A DNA stretch of 64,000 nt from contig CAYMFD010000002.1 in assembly GCA_964389475.1 (NCBI GenBank), positions 1 to 64,000 of the forward strand, written 5' to 3'. Shown here piece after piece: positions 41,595 through 50,373 of the stretch. The position numbers were made by a program, and so were the translations under genes. The notes beneath the pieces were generated by a model. It was given only the letters and a program-made list of their open reading frames with translations, was not told where the DNA came from and made no database searches. How positions within the stretch are numbered: the stretch's first letter is position 1; every line of letters starts with the position of its first letter. The stretch comes from CAYMFD01 sp964389475. GTDB taxonomy: Bacteria > Bacteroidota > Bacteroidia > Chitinophagales > Saprospiraceae.

Positions 41595-44524
41595 GATACC
41601 TGATAACAGTCAGCATTTGCTGGATAGCGCTTTACGCCATTTACCACTTGTTTTTGCGTAGAGAGACGTTTTTTAGCATCAACCGAGGCTACCTCATGGG
41701 TAGCTTAGTGCTGGGAGCTCTGATTCCCACCTATCAGTGGTTGCCAGTAGGTCTGTTCGTTCAGGAGGAGGTTGTTTCGTCCTACATAGTACCGCTCTAT
41801 AACTTGCAAGAGGTGGCATTCGTGACAGCTACTGATACCTGGTCGTGGATAGATACGGTATGGTGCCTCTATGCTGTAGGAGCTGCACTAGCACTTGCCA
41901 GACTCGCACATGGTATGTGGACGATCTACCAACTGCGAGACGAGGCCTTAAGGGAGTATATCAATGACGTACAGATTATTAGGACAAGCAAAGCACACCT
42001 GCCTTTTAGCTTTGGCAGAGCGGTCTATATCAGCGACGTGGTGGATCTAGAGATCGACGTAGAGCAGTTGATCCGCCATGAGCACGTGCATATCAGTGAG
42101 TGGCACACCGCAGACGTATTGGTGGTGGAGATGCTCAAGGTATTCTTTTGGTTCAACCCCATCCTTATACTTTACAAGAAAGCACTACAGCAGGCCCATG
42201 AGTATGTGGCAGATGCTATGGTTATCAAAGATATTTCAAGAAAAAGCTATGGCCAGCTTTTGCTGAGGCAGTCCCAGTCCGGAATGGAGATCGCCTTGGC
42301 TAATCATTTTTTTCATTCACAAATCAAAAAACGTATACAGATGATGTATAAACAAAAATCCAAGCGATCGGCTATGGTGAAGTATTTGTCCGCCATTCCG
42401 GTATTGGCACTTTTAGTGGTCTGCTTTAGTGCCTACTACCCAAGTAATGCAGATGACCTGGAGGATAGGCTGTATGAGATCGTAACAGCTGACATGAGCG
42501 AAGATGATCGTATTTACAATTTGCTAGGCTTATTGACGGAGCAAAAAGCCGAAGGTGCTGATATGGATTATGCAATGCGTGTTATGTCGGACTATGGCGT
42601 AGACGTGACTCCTGATAGCGACAGAGATAGCTACTCGTTGTGTCGATATTTTGACCGTACGGCGGCTAAGATTGAGGAGGTAAGACTAGCAAGAGGAATC
42701 GCAGTTGATACATTACCCGCTAAGACCTTAATAATGATCGACGGTGAGCCTTTTGATGGTGAGCTGGAGGATTTGCCATTTGGAACAATTCACTACACGA
42801 CTCGAGTACGAGGAGAGGAAGCGTCCAAAAAGTACGATGTCCCACCAAATACTGAAGTCATAGAAGTTAAGTTGGCTGATAGGGAGAAGCAGCTCATGAC
42901 AGGTGAGTCCTATCTATCTTTTGAAAGCAACACTATAGTGTCTGTCCGTAAAGGGCAGGACCCTTCTGTCATCAGAAATGAGATCAACCGATACCCAGCT
43001 CTTGTCATTGGTAATAAAGTCGTCTCACTTGATCGCCCTATTGAGAGGAGCGACCTGCCTGATGAGGTGGCGACCTATCAGTTCGTAGGCGCTAAGCAAG
43101 CGGAGTCTATGTACGGAAGTGTGGGGAGGTATGGTGCACTGGTAGTGCAGACACGATCTGGGTTTTTACCTGAGATCAATGTTGTAGGCTATGGAGAGCC
43201 TTCTGGCAAGGATCAATATTCTAGAACATCCTCTACAATTGATAGCAAAAGTCCTGAGGTCACATATGGAGTGGATGCTCTCCCTGCCTTTCCTGGTTGT
43301 GAGGAATATAAGAGAAGATCTAAGAATTTCGCTGACTGTAGCCAAGACAAGTTACTCCGATACGTCTACAGTCGGATAAAGTATCCAGCTGCGGCTAGAG
43401 AGGCAGGCGAAGAGGGGACTATTGTCATTCGCTTTAACGTAAACTCAGAAGGTCGAATTACCACCTCTGAGGTTTTACGAAGTGTAGGCTCAAATGGGCT
43501 AGACGGTGCTGTTATGGATGTTATAGATCAAATGCGATCTGAGATCACCTGGCTGCCTGCTCTTAAGGATGGTAAGAAGATTACAGCCACATACACCCTG
43601 CCGATTAGATTTAAGCTACAGTCAGAGCCTGATACCGGTGGTCCCGTAGAAGGTAAGCCTGCTGTATATGTCGATGGCGAGTATCATGGCGACCATACTG
43701 ATGATATAGATCCAGAGGACATTGCCTCTATGTCAGTCCTCAAAGGAGATAAGGCGATTAATGAATACGGCGAGGAAGGTAGAAACGGCGTCATTGAGAT
43801 CACAACTGTAGCAAAGGATCTTAGCCTGTCAGGCAACCTCACTACGCCACCCGAAGCTCCTTTTGGAGATGGCGCCTACAAGAGAGTAGATATTATGCCA
43901 GCCTTCCCCGGTTGTGAAGATTTTTTGAGAGAGTCGGAGGAGTTTGAGTCTTGCAGCCAGCAGAAAATGCTTGAGTATATCTACACTAATGTCAAGTACC
44001 CTGCTGCCGCACGAGAGGCAGGCGAGGAGGGTATGACGGTCGTACAGTTCGTCATTGATCAAACTGGTAGAGTAGCCAAAGCGAAGATCGTAAGGGATGT
44101 AGGTACAAATGGCCTAGGTGATGCTGCCCTCGCAGTAGTCGACCAGATGCGGTCAGAAATCACTTGGCTGCCTGGCATCGAAGATGGCAAGGCAGTTGCT
44201 GTCCTATACACCCTGCCGATCAGGTTTAAGATGCAATCCGATGACACCGAGAAGACAGATGAGGCAGCGACAGACGCCGCCGGCATCGCCCTAAGGCCTA
44301 ACCCAGCGCAGGGTGCCTTTACTATAGACTTGACAGGTATCGTCGGCGAGGTGCAGATCGTAGTGACCGATATAGCTGGACGTAAGATCTACGAGCAGCG
44401 TCATAGTATCGCAGCCGATCAGACTTCCATAGAGATTAGCGATAGTAAATTTGCTCGGATGGCAGCGGTCGTCTCTGTAAGCAGTAATAAGACCACCTAC
44501 AGCCAAAAAATAGTGTTCGAATAG
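41591..44524 (+). CDS. M56 (BlaR1-like) membrane peptidase with two TonB domains and T9SS-like tail
   Basis: A 977-residue envelope signalling protein. The first 275 residues form the M56 membrane domain with His163-Glu164-His-Val-His167 (RHEHVHISEWHT) and HEYVAD at 203-208. A long extracytoplasmic part follows: a plug-like segment (about 495-515, AESMYGSVGRYGALVVQT), TonB C-terminal domain 1 (about 560-677; SRIKYPAAAREAGEEG), a second plug-like segment (about 690-745; INEYGEEGRNGVIEITT), TonB domain 2 (about 767-883; NVKYPAAAREAGEEGM) and a type A sorting-like end (LRPNPAQGAFTIDLTG, QIVVTDIAGRKIYE). Pairing with a BlaI repressor is typical; the double TonB plus sorting-like tail is not. Confidence 0.85.
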   Translation: MRYLITVSICWIALYAIYHLFLRRETFFSINRGYLMGSLVLGALIPTYQWLPVGLFVQEEVVSSYIVPLYNLQEVAFVTATDTWSWIDTVWCLYAVGAALALARLAHGMWTIYQLRDEALREYINDVQIIRTSKAHLPFSFGRAVYISDVVDLEIDVEQLIRHEHVHISEWHTADVLVVEMLKVFFWFNPILILYKKALQQAHEYVADAMVIKDISRKSYGQLLLRQSQSGMEIALANHFFHSQIKKRIQMMYKQKSKRSAMVKYLSAIPVLALLVVCFSAYYPSNADDLEDRLYEIVTADMSEDDRIYNLLGLLTEQKAEGADMDYAMRVMSDYGVDVTPDSDRDSYSLCRYFDRTAAKIEEVRLARGIAVDTLPAKTLIMIDGEPFDGELEDLPFGTIHYTTRVRGEEASKKYDVPPNTEVIEVKLADREKQLMTGESYLSFESNTIVSVRKGQDPSVIRNEINRYPALVIGNKVVSLDRPIERSDLPDEVATYQFVGAKQAESMYGSVGRYGALVVQTRSGFLPEINVVGYGEPSGKDQYSRTSSTIDSKSPEVTYGVDALPAFPGCEEYKRRSKNFADCSQDKLLRYVYSRIKYPAAAREAGEEGTIVIRFNVNSEGRITTSEVLRSVGSNGLDGAVMDVIDQMRSEITWLPALKDGKKITATYTLPIRFKLQSEPDTGGPVEGKPAVYVDGEYHGDHTDDIDPEDIASMSVLKGDKAINEYGEEGRNGVIEITTVAKDLSLSGNLTTPPEAPFGDGAYKRVDIMPAFPGCEDFLRESEEFESCSQQKMLEYIYTNVKYPAAAREAGEEGMTVVQFVIDQTGRVAKAKIVRDVGTNGLGDAALAVVDQMRSEITWLPGIEDGKAVAVLYTLPIRFKMQSDDTEKTDEAATDAAGIALRPNPAQGAFTIDLTGIVGEVQIVVTDIAGRKIYEQRHSIAADQTSIEISDSKFARMAAVVSVSSNKTTYSQKIVFE

Positions 44525-44564
44525 TCGTAATAAGAGAAACTACCACCTCATAGTTACAGTGGTT

Positions 44565-44599
44565 AAGGCCGTATTGCTGCAAGGTGATACGGCCTTTTT
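44565..44599 (+). terminator. Terminator after the BlaI/M56 pair
   Basis: Arms AAGGCCGTAT (44565-44574) and ATACGGCCTT (44587-44596) with a 12-base loop, followed by TTT, 41 bases after the M56 gene stop. Confidence 0.85.
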
Positions 44600-44689
44600 G
44601 GTGAATGTGATCTAGAAATGGAATTAAACCATTTGCAGCTTTATGCATCAAAGCTTACACAAACATTCACCACTTAAATTATAGTACTT

Positions 44690-45346
44690 ATGAAGAACAC
44701 ATTGAAATTATTGCTGATTGTAGGCATGGTGGCATCACTAGCTGCCTGTAATGACTCGGCCGAAGAGGTCTTATCACATGATGAGGCACTCACGGAAGCA
44801 GAAGATCTTATCGCTCGCTCTACTGAAGAAACCGCCTCTGGCCGTAAAGGCTGTTTTGAGCTGGTCTTTCCGATCACGATTGACCATCCTGATGGTACAT
44901 CTAGTGAGGTCATGACATGGCAAGAAGGCAAAGAGGCAATGGTTGCCTGGAGGACGGCGAATCCCGATGTAAGTGGCCGTAGCCAATTGCAGTATCCTAT
45001 CGAGTTAGTCTTGGGTGATGGTAGTGTGGTCAGTGTCGAGAATCGTGCAGAGAGAAGAGAGCTACGACGCGAATGCCGTAAAGATCGTATCGAGGACCGC
45101 AGGGGACAACGATGCTTTACACTAATCTTTCCTGTGGAGGTCAGTTTTCCGGATGGGCAGGTAGATGCTTTCGATGACCGTCGCACCATGAAGCAAGGCT
45201 TGCGTCAATGGAGACGAAGTAATCGAGGTAGCGCAGATCGCCCCTCACTAGTGTACCCAATTACAGTAGAGCTAGAGGATGGTACTACCGTAGAGGTCGA
45301 GTCTAAGGAAGACTTGGCTAGCCTCAAAGAAGATTGCGCAGGCTAA
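44690..45346 (+). CDS. Lipoprotein with an internal domain duplication
   Basis: A 218-residue lipoprotein (lipobox Cys20 in SLAACNDS). The body is two copies of a roughly 80-residue domain. Copy 1 (about 53-130) runs CFELVFPITIDHPDGT ... LQYPIELVLGDGSVVSVEN ... LRREC, and copy 2 (about 141-217) runs CFTLIFPVEVSFPDGQ ... LVYPITVELEDGTTVEVES ... LKEDC. Each copy starts and ends with a Cys that could pair. The link between copies is strongly basic (RRECRKDRIEDRRGQR). Function unknown; a repeat-built envelope binding protein is the most that can be said. It is a single-gene unit between two terminators. Confidence 0.8.
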   Translation: MKNTLKLLLIVGMVASLAACNDSAEEVLSHDEALTEAEDLIARSTEETASGRKGCFELVFPITIDHPDGTSSEVMTWQEGKEAMVAWRTANPDVSGRSQLQYPIELVLGDGSVVSVENRAERRELRRECRKDRIEDRRGQRCFTLIFPVEVSFPDGQVDAFDDRRTMKQGLRQWRRSNRGSADRPSLVYPITVELEDGTTVEVESKEDLASLKEDCAG

Positions 45347-45371
45347 GGGTATAGTACTCACAACGAACTAA

Positions 45372-45406
45372 TTGGGGCGGTGAACTTGTGTTTTCGCCCC
45401 TTTTTG
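45372..45406 (+). terminator. Terminator after the duplicated-domain lipoprotein
   Basis: GGGGCG (45374-45379) pairs with CGCCCC (45395-45400), 15-base loop, followed by a five-T run. It lies about 27 bases after the lipoprotein stop and just before the end of the convergent msrA. Confidence 0.8.
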
Positions 45407-45409
45407 GTC

Positions 45410-46048
45410 TTAGTTCTTCTTCAACACCTCTGGCATCTTAGCCTGAAATCGCTTGAGTCTTGGTATGCTGACCGCTCTGACGTACGACTGATTGGGGTTT
45501 CGCTTCTCGAAGTCTTGGTGGTACGGCTCTGCCTCGTAGAATACCTCAAATGGCAGTACCTCAGTCACGACGGGATCATCGTACTTCTCTTGCTCGGCTT
45601 TTTTCTTCGCCTCGATGATGGCTTGTTCCTCGGCATTGCTGTAGAAGAAGATAGATCGGTAGGCAGAGCCGAAGTCTGGCTTTTGGCCGAAGGTCGTCGC
45701 ATCTTGACTTGCATAGTAGACATCCACTAGCGTAGCGAAATCTACCTTCTTGCTATCGTAGTATACCGCCAATACTTCTGCATGACCTGTGGTGCCGCTA
45801 CCGACTTCTTTGTACGTCGGGTTTTCGGTAGTCCCACCTGCGTAACCGCTTACGGCTTCGTACACACCGTCGACGCTTTCGTAGATGGCCTCCACACACC
45901 AGAAACAGCCGCTGGCCAAATAGGCAACGCTGGCATCATCAGGGATGGTCTGTGTCGTCACTTCTTGCATAGCAGCATCCGTAGATGTCTTGCTACATGA
46001 GGTGATTATAGATACAAGGCTTAGGAGTACGAGGTGTGAGATAGTCAT
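45410..46048 (-). CDS. msrA: Peptide-methionine (S)-S-oxide reductase MsrA, lipoprotein form
   Basis: Repairs oxidised methionine in proteins. The catalytic motif ASGCFWCVEAIYE has Cys48 as nucleophile and an extra Cys51. GYAGGTTENPTYKEVGSGTTGHAE and the closing YHQDFEKRNPNQSY are typical. The protein starts with a lipobox (SIITSCSK, Cys18), so it would be an envelope-anchored repair enzyme and not cytosolic. It has no MsrB domain. Regenerating electrons could come from an envelope thiol path such as the DsbD-like protein at 5578-8259, but this is inference. Confidence 0.92.
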   Translation of the reverse strand: MTISHLVLLSLVSIITSCSKTSTDAAMQEVTTQTIPDDASVAYLASGCFWCVEAIYESVDGVYEAVSGYAGGTTENPTYKEVGSGTTGHAEVLAVYYDSKKVDFATLVDVYYASQDATTFGQKPDFGSAYRSIFFYSNAEEQAIIEAKKKAEQEKYDDPVVTEVLPFEVFYEAEPYHQDFEKRNPNQSYVRAVSIPRLKRFQAKMPEVLKKN

Positions 46049-46286
46049 AGTTAGTTTTTTCTGTAGACCTACATAATAGCATTTCGCACAAAAAGATTGT
46101 TAGCTAAGGGTTAATTCTCTGCATATGTCCGTCAAGACGCTGTCCTGAACTCCAAATTTCTCACTTCCTTCTCTCGTAGACTCTTCTCGCTCACTCTCTT
46201 TTCTAGATGTCTCGACTTCTCTATCTCAAAGCACATATCTTCGTTTTGGTGGAATTGTTCCGACTTAGAATTAGTTGACATCAGTA

Positions 46287-46640
46287 ATGAAACTCGACTC
46301 CATTGGCACATATGTATGTAAGCAGGTCAAGGCGGTAGGTGCCAAGATTACTTATATGGCCCTATTACTGTACTATGCCTACCGTAGAAAGGATACACCA
46401 TCCTGGGCCAAACGTATTATCGTGGGTTCGATAGCCTACTTCTTAAGTCCCATAGACGCTATACCAGATCTCACACCTTTTATCGGCTTTACGGATGACT
46501 GGAGTGTGCTCGCCTTTGGACTAGTAGCCATAGCGTGCTACATCGATGATGAGGTAAGGCAGCTGGCAAGAGACAAGACTAGGCAGTGGATAGGTAGTTC
46601 TGATGAGTCCGACTTTGACGAAGTAGATGAGATGTTATGA
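46287..46640 (+). CDS. DUF1232 (YkvA-like) membrane protein
   Basis: A 117-residue protein with the DUF1232 core: WAKRIIVGSIAYFLSPIDAIPDLTPFIGFTDDW, split here as WAKRIIVGSIAYFLSPIDAI and PDLTPFIGFTDDW, and a second hydrophobic helix (VLAFGLVAIACYI). The acidic C-terminus ends DEVDEML. Function unknown in general. ATG at 46287 is preferred over a TTG at 46275. Its stop overlaps the next gene's ATG by four bases (ATGA), so the two are coupled. Confidence 0.85.
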   Translation: MKLDSIGTYVCKQVKAVGAKITYMALLLYYAYRRKDTPSWAKRIIVGSIAYFLSPIDAIPDLTPFIGFTDDWSVLAFGLVAIACYIDDEVRQLARDKTRQWIGSSDESDFDEVDEML

Positions 46641-47104
46641 GCAACCTGATCGACACCTTCTATACCGCTTTCAAGGATCTAGACGCAGACACAATGTGCA
46701 GCTGCTATCACGACGACGCGACCTTTTACGATCATGGTTTTGGTCACTTGGATGTAGATCGTGTGCAGGCCATGTGGCAGATGCTCGTATCTAGCCAGCG
46801 AGGAAAGGACTTTCGGATCACCTATAGCGATGTGCAGGTAGATGGGACTAAGGGTTTTGCAAATTGGGAAGCTCACTACACCTTCACTAAGACAGGCCGT
46901 CGAGTGCATAATATTATCCAGGCGGAGATGGAGTTTTACGAGGGTAAGATCATCAAGCACATAGACCACTTCGACCTCCATCGATGGGCAGGACAGGCAC
47001 TAGGGCTGCCTGGTAAGCTGATGGGTTGGACGCCTTTCTTTAAACGTAAGCTACAACAACAGACTAATGCTGCGCTGGACGAATACGTGCAGACGGTCAG
47101 GTGA
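46637..47104 (+). CDS. NTF2-like (SnoaL-type) protein
   Basis: A 155-residue single-domain protein with the NTF2-like fold: an N-terminal helix with FYTAFKDLDADTMCSCYHDD, then FYDHGFGHLDVDRVQAMWQML, then curved strands (GFANWEAHYTFTKTGRRVHN, AEMEFYEGKIIKHIDHFDLH). The latter, with a strand ending in His-Asp-His-Phe-Asp, is typical of the SnoaL-like branch, which contains isomerases, hydrolases and stand-alone binding proteins. The substrate is unknown. It is translationally coupled to the DUF1232 gene. Confidence 0.83.
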   Translation: MSNLIDTFYTAFKDLDADTMCSCYHDDATFYDHGFGHLDVDRVQAMWQMLVSSQRGKDFRITYSDVQVDGTKGFANWEAHYTFTKTGRRVHNIIQAEMEFYEGKIIKHIDHFDLHRWAGQALGLPGKLMGWTPFFKRKLQQQTNAALDEYVQTVR

Positions 47105-47160
47105 TTATCATCATTGTTACGATTGATAGAAGTCATCTAGCATTATAGGTGGCGAAGTCC

Positions 47161-47168
47161 TACCTTTG
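47161..47168 (+). promoter_or_regulatory. -7 element next to the MbnP/MbnH operon start
   Basis: TACCTTTG matches TAnnTTTG, six bases before the GTG start at 47174. Transcription would begin at or near the start codon, so a leaderless message is possible. I see no -33 TTG at 19-21 bases, so the promoter may need an activator. Confidence 0.45.
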
Positions 47169-47173
47169 GATCC

Positions 47174-47548
47174 GTGAAGACTGCCCTACTATATCTGACG
47201 ATCCTGTCTATAATGATTACCGCCTCCAGTAGGCTGGCTGTTTTCGCTACGTGGTCATTGCATCAAGAGTTCATCACAGAGCAGCATTGTGTCAATAAGG
47301 CAAAGCCAGAGATGTTGTGCAGCGGTAGGTGCTACCTCAACGACCAACTCGTCGATGTAGATGATAGCCTCAATACATCCGCAGAATCTACTCACAAGGT
47401 GACCTTGCAGCCTTGGTCCTTCGAGGCAAAAGTAGATCTAAGTAGTCAGGATTTAGTCCTTGCTAATAACAGCAAACAGACGTGGTTTTATAGGTCTGAC
47501 GATGGAAGGATTTATCAATCTGTAATCCCCGACCCACCCCGAGTGTAA
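47174..47548 (+). CDS. Small Cys-motif exported protein of the MbnP/MbnH operon
   Basis: A 124-residue protein with an N-terminal hydrophobic anchor or signal (about residues 3-27) and the motif HCVNKAKPEMLCSGRCYLND: Cys39, Cys49 and Cys53 in the pattern C-x-N-K-x-K-P-x3-C-x-G-x-C. Short Bacteroidota proteins with this pattern are usually found beside copper or transition-metal genes; the cysteines could bind metal, but this is inference. GTG start at 47174. It is the first gene of a four-gene run ending with the di-heme MbnH-like enzyme. Confidence 0.7.
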   Translation: MKTALLYLTILSIMITASSRLAVFATWSLHQEFITEQHCVNKAKPEMLCSGRCYLNDQLVDVDDSLNTSAESTHKVTLQPWSFEAKVDLSSQDLVLANNSKQTWFYRSDDGRIYQSVIPDPPRV

Positions 47549-47606
47549 GTAATTACGCGAGCTATAGCTCGCAGTACTATTACTTTATTTACACTTATAC
47601 GTTACT

Positions 47607-48515
47607 ATGTTTCAACGCATTATAGTAGGTGCTATAGCTTTACTACTATCTGTCTACAGTATCACAGCCTGTGAGGTTTGTGGAGGCGGAGGTGGTGGAT
47701 TACAGCTCGGTGCCTACCCACAGTTTGATCGACACTTTATCGGATTGCGATATCAATACCAGGGCTTCGATACCGATCATGGTATACGTGAGCAATTCGT
47801 ATCTACTGGTGAGACCTATCATACGGTAGGCCTCTGGATGCGATTCGCTATCGGTGATCGCTGGCAGTTATTTGCTAGTCTACCTTATCAGCACTCCACT
47901 AAGGTGGAAACCTACGGTACATTCAATACGAGTGGAGTCGGAGACCTCTCTTTGCTGGGTTTGTATACTCTCATTGATGAGCAAGCAGTGGGTAGATTTA
48001 CCCATACGCTACAGGTCGGTGGCGGGGTCAAACTACCACTGGGTAGCACGGGCTATGTCAATGACTTCGGCGAGTGGTATCCAGGACTCCAGAATGGATC
48101 TGGATCTGTAGATGCTTTGATTAATCTCGTATACATCGTACGACGAGATGCCTGGGGTCTATCGGTAGAGGAGAGCCTACAGCGGAGCGGTAGCAATCAC
48201 TCAGCTGATTTTAGTTTTGGCAATCGATCTACTACGACGGCGAGGATATTTAGAATATTCACCGATGAGGCAAGTACTAGGTCTATCATCCCTTTTGTAG
48301 GTGCAAGCCTCCAGGTCATGGGTGTGGATACCTATCAGGGAGAGGAGTATAGCCCTAGCGGAGGACACGCCATGTCGGCACAAGTAGGTGTAGATGTCGT
48401 GACGCCGCGCTGGTCGTTCGGCGCCAGTGTTAATCCTACTATTTTTCAAGATCAGGCCGATGGTCTCATCAGTCGGGCAGGCAATGTGACTGCTCAGGCC
48501 ATTCATTTCTTTTAA
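47607..48515 (+). CDS. Outer-membrane beta-barrel protein with CEVCGG motif
   Basis: A 302-residue predicted outer-membrane barrel. After the signal peptide a Cys-Glu-Val-Cys-Gly motif (Cys22, Cys25) and a Gly run (GGGGGGLQLG) sit at the mature N-terminus. Regular amphipathic strands follow (HFIGLRYQYQGFDTDHG, WQLFASLPYQHST, LGLYTLIDEQ, WSFGASVNPTIFQDQ), ending in the aromatic IHFF expected for barrel insertion. Relatives in the phylum are named transporter. The two exposed Cys could dock metal or pass it from the MbnP-like protein. Second gene of the operon, 58 bases after the small Cys protein. Confidence 0.8.
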   Translation: MFQRIIVGAIALLLSVYSITACEVCGGGGGGLQLGAYPQFDRHFIGLRYQYQGFDTDHGIREQFVSTGETYHTVGLWMRFAIGDRWQLFASLPYQHSTKVETYGTFNTSGVGDLSLLGLYTLIDEQAVGRFTHTLQVGGGVKLPLGSTGYVNDFGEWYPGLQNGSGSVDALINLVYIVRRDAWGLSVEESLQRSGSNHSADFSFGNRSTTTARIFRIFTDEASTRSIIPFVGASLQVMGVDTYQGEEYSPSGGHAMSAQVGVDVVTPRWSFGASVNPTIFQDQADGLISRAGNVTAQAIHFF

Positions 48516-48540
48516 CTACAACCATTAAAACAAGTCAATT

Positions 48541-49293
48541 ATGAAATACTTAAGTTCACTTTTTCTACTAGCAGCGCTAAGCATACTCACCTTCACGGCA
48601 TGTAATGATAGCGATGGGCCCGATACATTTGAGGCAGGTACAGTTACCCTGGATATCGAGCACGTATGGGGTCAGTCTATGGCACCATTTGCATTAAATG
48701 CATCACTGACCCATCCTCGTACAGGTGATGAAATGACGTTTCAGACCTTTAGGTACTACCTCAGTAATGTAGCACTTAAAAACACCGATGGCGAATGGGT
48801 TGCTATTCCAGATAGCTACTACCTCGTGGACGAGGCGGTAAGTACAGTGCCTGCGATAGAAGGTGTGCCTGGCGGTGTCTATACCGACGTTCGATTTATG
48901 TTCGGTGTAGACAGCCTAGCCAATGTAAGTGGGGCTCAGGCTGGCGTACTAGCACCATCGGAGGGCATGTTCTGGAGTTGGAATACGGGGTACATCATGC
49001 TTAAGGCAGAGGGTAGTAGCCCGGCTTCGGCGGACGGTACATTTGCTTTTCACCTAGGTGGTTTTGGTGGCAAAACAAAAGTGCCTCAAACGGTCGAGTA
49101 TAGCTTCGGTGGCGAGCTAACTGTAGATGGTGATCGAGCGGCAGAAATACACCTAATCGGTAATGCAGCTCGCCTATGGCACACCGCACCTTCACTATCA
49201 GAGCGAGCTAAGCAGCACATGCCTGGCGACGTCGCTAGGCTGATGACGAGCGATTTTTATGATGGTTTCTTCTTCGATCATATCCATAACTAG
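48541..49293 (+). CDS. MbnP-like lipoprotein (copper-associated)
   Basis: A 250-residue lipoprotein (lipobox Cys21, LTFTACNDS) of the MbnP family. Characteristic segments are EMTFQTFRYYLSNVALKNTD, GVYTDVRFMFGVDSL and the conserved MFWSWNTGYIMLKAEG (about 145-160), which holds the Trp residues typical of the family; then FAFHLGGFGG and the C-terminal FFFDHIHN His cluster. In methanotrophs MbnP binds copper after its partner MbnH oxidises a Trp to kynurenine. The partner gene follows directly here, 5 bases after the stop, so the pair is conserved. Which Trp would be modified cannot be said from sequence alone. Confidence 0.85.
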   Translation: MKYLSSLFLLAALSILTFTACNDSDGPDTFEAGTVTLDIEHVWGQSMAPFALNASLTHPRTGDEMTFQTFRYYLSNVALKNTDGEWVAIPDSYYLVDEAVSTVPAIEGVPGGVYTDVRFMFGVDSLANVSGAQAGVLAPSEGMFWSWNTGYIMLKAEGSSPASADGTFAFHLGGFGGKTKVPQTVEYSFGGELTVDGDRAAEIHLIGNAARLWHTAPSLSERAKQHMPGDVARLMTSDFYDGFFFDHIHN

Positions 49294-49298
49294 CGAGT

Positions 49299-50309
49299 TT
49301 GCGAGCATCGCTATACATACTATTCTTTGCGGTACTGCTAGCTAGTTGTGGCACTGGTGAGGAGGAGTTTGGCCCAGATTATCCGGCCTACTTCCCTGAT
49401 CCTGTCTACAGCTTTGCCAATAATCCACTGAGCAAAGAGGTTTTTGAGCTAGGTAGAGCCTTGTTTCATGATCCTATACTTTCCGTGGACTCGACGATCA
49501 GTTGTGCGAGCTGCCATGCACAGGTACATGCCTTTGCAGATCACAGTACTCGACTGAGTGCAGGTGTAGATGGGCGGTTAGGATTACGCAACAGCCCACC
49601 CATCGTCAATGTCTTGTGGCAGCCGACTTTTATGTGGGATGGTGGTGTCAATCATATCGAAGTGTTTTCGGTAGCACCGATTACCAATCCACTAGAGATG
49701 GACCTCTCGATGCGTGATGCCCTCGATCGTCTGCGGGCGAGCGATAAGTACGCCTCTTGGTTTGAGGAGGTATTTGTCGAGACGCCTATCAATGATCAGC
49801 AGATGCTCTATGCGCTGACACAGTACATGACTATGCTCATCAGTACAGATAGCAAGTACGACCAGTATCGTCAGGGGGATTACGAGTTTACGCCGGAGGA
49901 GGAGGCGGGCTATCAGTTGTTTAAGCAAAACTGTAACAGCTGTCATACCGAGCCGCTATTCACGGATCACTCGATGCGTAGCAATGGTAAGTTGCCCGAT
50001 AATCCTCATGAGACTGGCCGACATATGATCACCCTAGATAGTGCAGATATGTACAAGTTTAAGGTGCCTACCCTCCGTAATGTCGAGCTTACCTATCCAT
50101 ATATGCATGATGGGAGTCTACGTCGCCTAGGTGATGTGCTGGATCATTATAGCGATGGAGTAGAGCCGCTTGCTAGCCTCGATCCGAGCCTCAAGCGAGG
50201 CGACCAGCCGGGTATAGCGCTTTCTCAACAAGACAAATTGGATCTTGAAGCATTTTTGCTAACCCTCACCGACTACACCTTTATCAGTGATGTAGAGTTG
50301 TCGGAGTAG
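49299..50309 (+). CDS. MbnH-like di-heme c-type peroxidase (MauG family)
   Basis: A 336-residue lipoprotein (lipobox Cys17 in LLASCGTG) with two heme c sites: Cys69-Ala-Ser-Cys72-His73 and Cys212-Asn-Ser-Cys215-His216. The order of motifs (ALFHDPILS, CASCH, NSPPIVNVLW, WDGG, then CNSCH, VPTLRNVELTYPYMHDG) is that of bacterial di-heme peroxidases. In the MauG/MbnH branch these use peroxide to oxidise a protein Trp. Next to the MbnP-like gene it should act on that lipoprotein. The start is TTG at 49299; no ATG or GTG fits the signal peptide. A terminator follows at 50340. Confidence 0.87.
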   Translation: MRASLYILFFAVLLASCGTGEEEFGPDYPAYFPDPVYSFANNPLSKEVFELGRALFHDPILSVDSTISCASCHAQVHAFADHSTRLSAGVDGRLGLRNSPPIVNVLWQPTFMWDGGVNHIEVFSVAPITNPLEMDLSMRDALDRLRASDKYASWFEEVFVETPINDQQMLYALTQYMTMLISTDSKYDQYRQGDYEFTPEEEAGYQLFKQNCNSCHTEPLFTDHSMRSNGKLPDNPHETGRHMITLDSADMYKFKVPTLRNVELTYPYMHDGSLRRLGDVLDHYSDGVEPLASLDPSLKRGDQPGIALSQQDKLDLEAFLLTLTDYTFISDVELSE

Positions 50310-50339
50310 AGGCGTAATCTTGTTGCCAAGGAAGATATA

Positions 50340-50373
50340 GGGTCTCTGCTGTAGTGGTGGAGGCCCTTTTTTT
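50340..50373 (+). terminator. Terminator after the MbnP/MbnH operon
   Basis: GGGTCTC (50340-50346) pairs with GAGGCCC (50360-50366) with one G-T pair and a 13-base loop, then a seven-T run. It lies about 30 bases after the MbnH-like stop and just before the convergent DinB gene ends. Confidence 0.82.
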
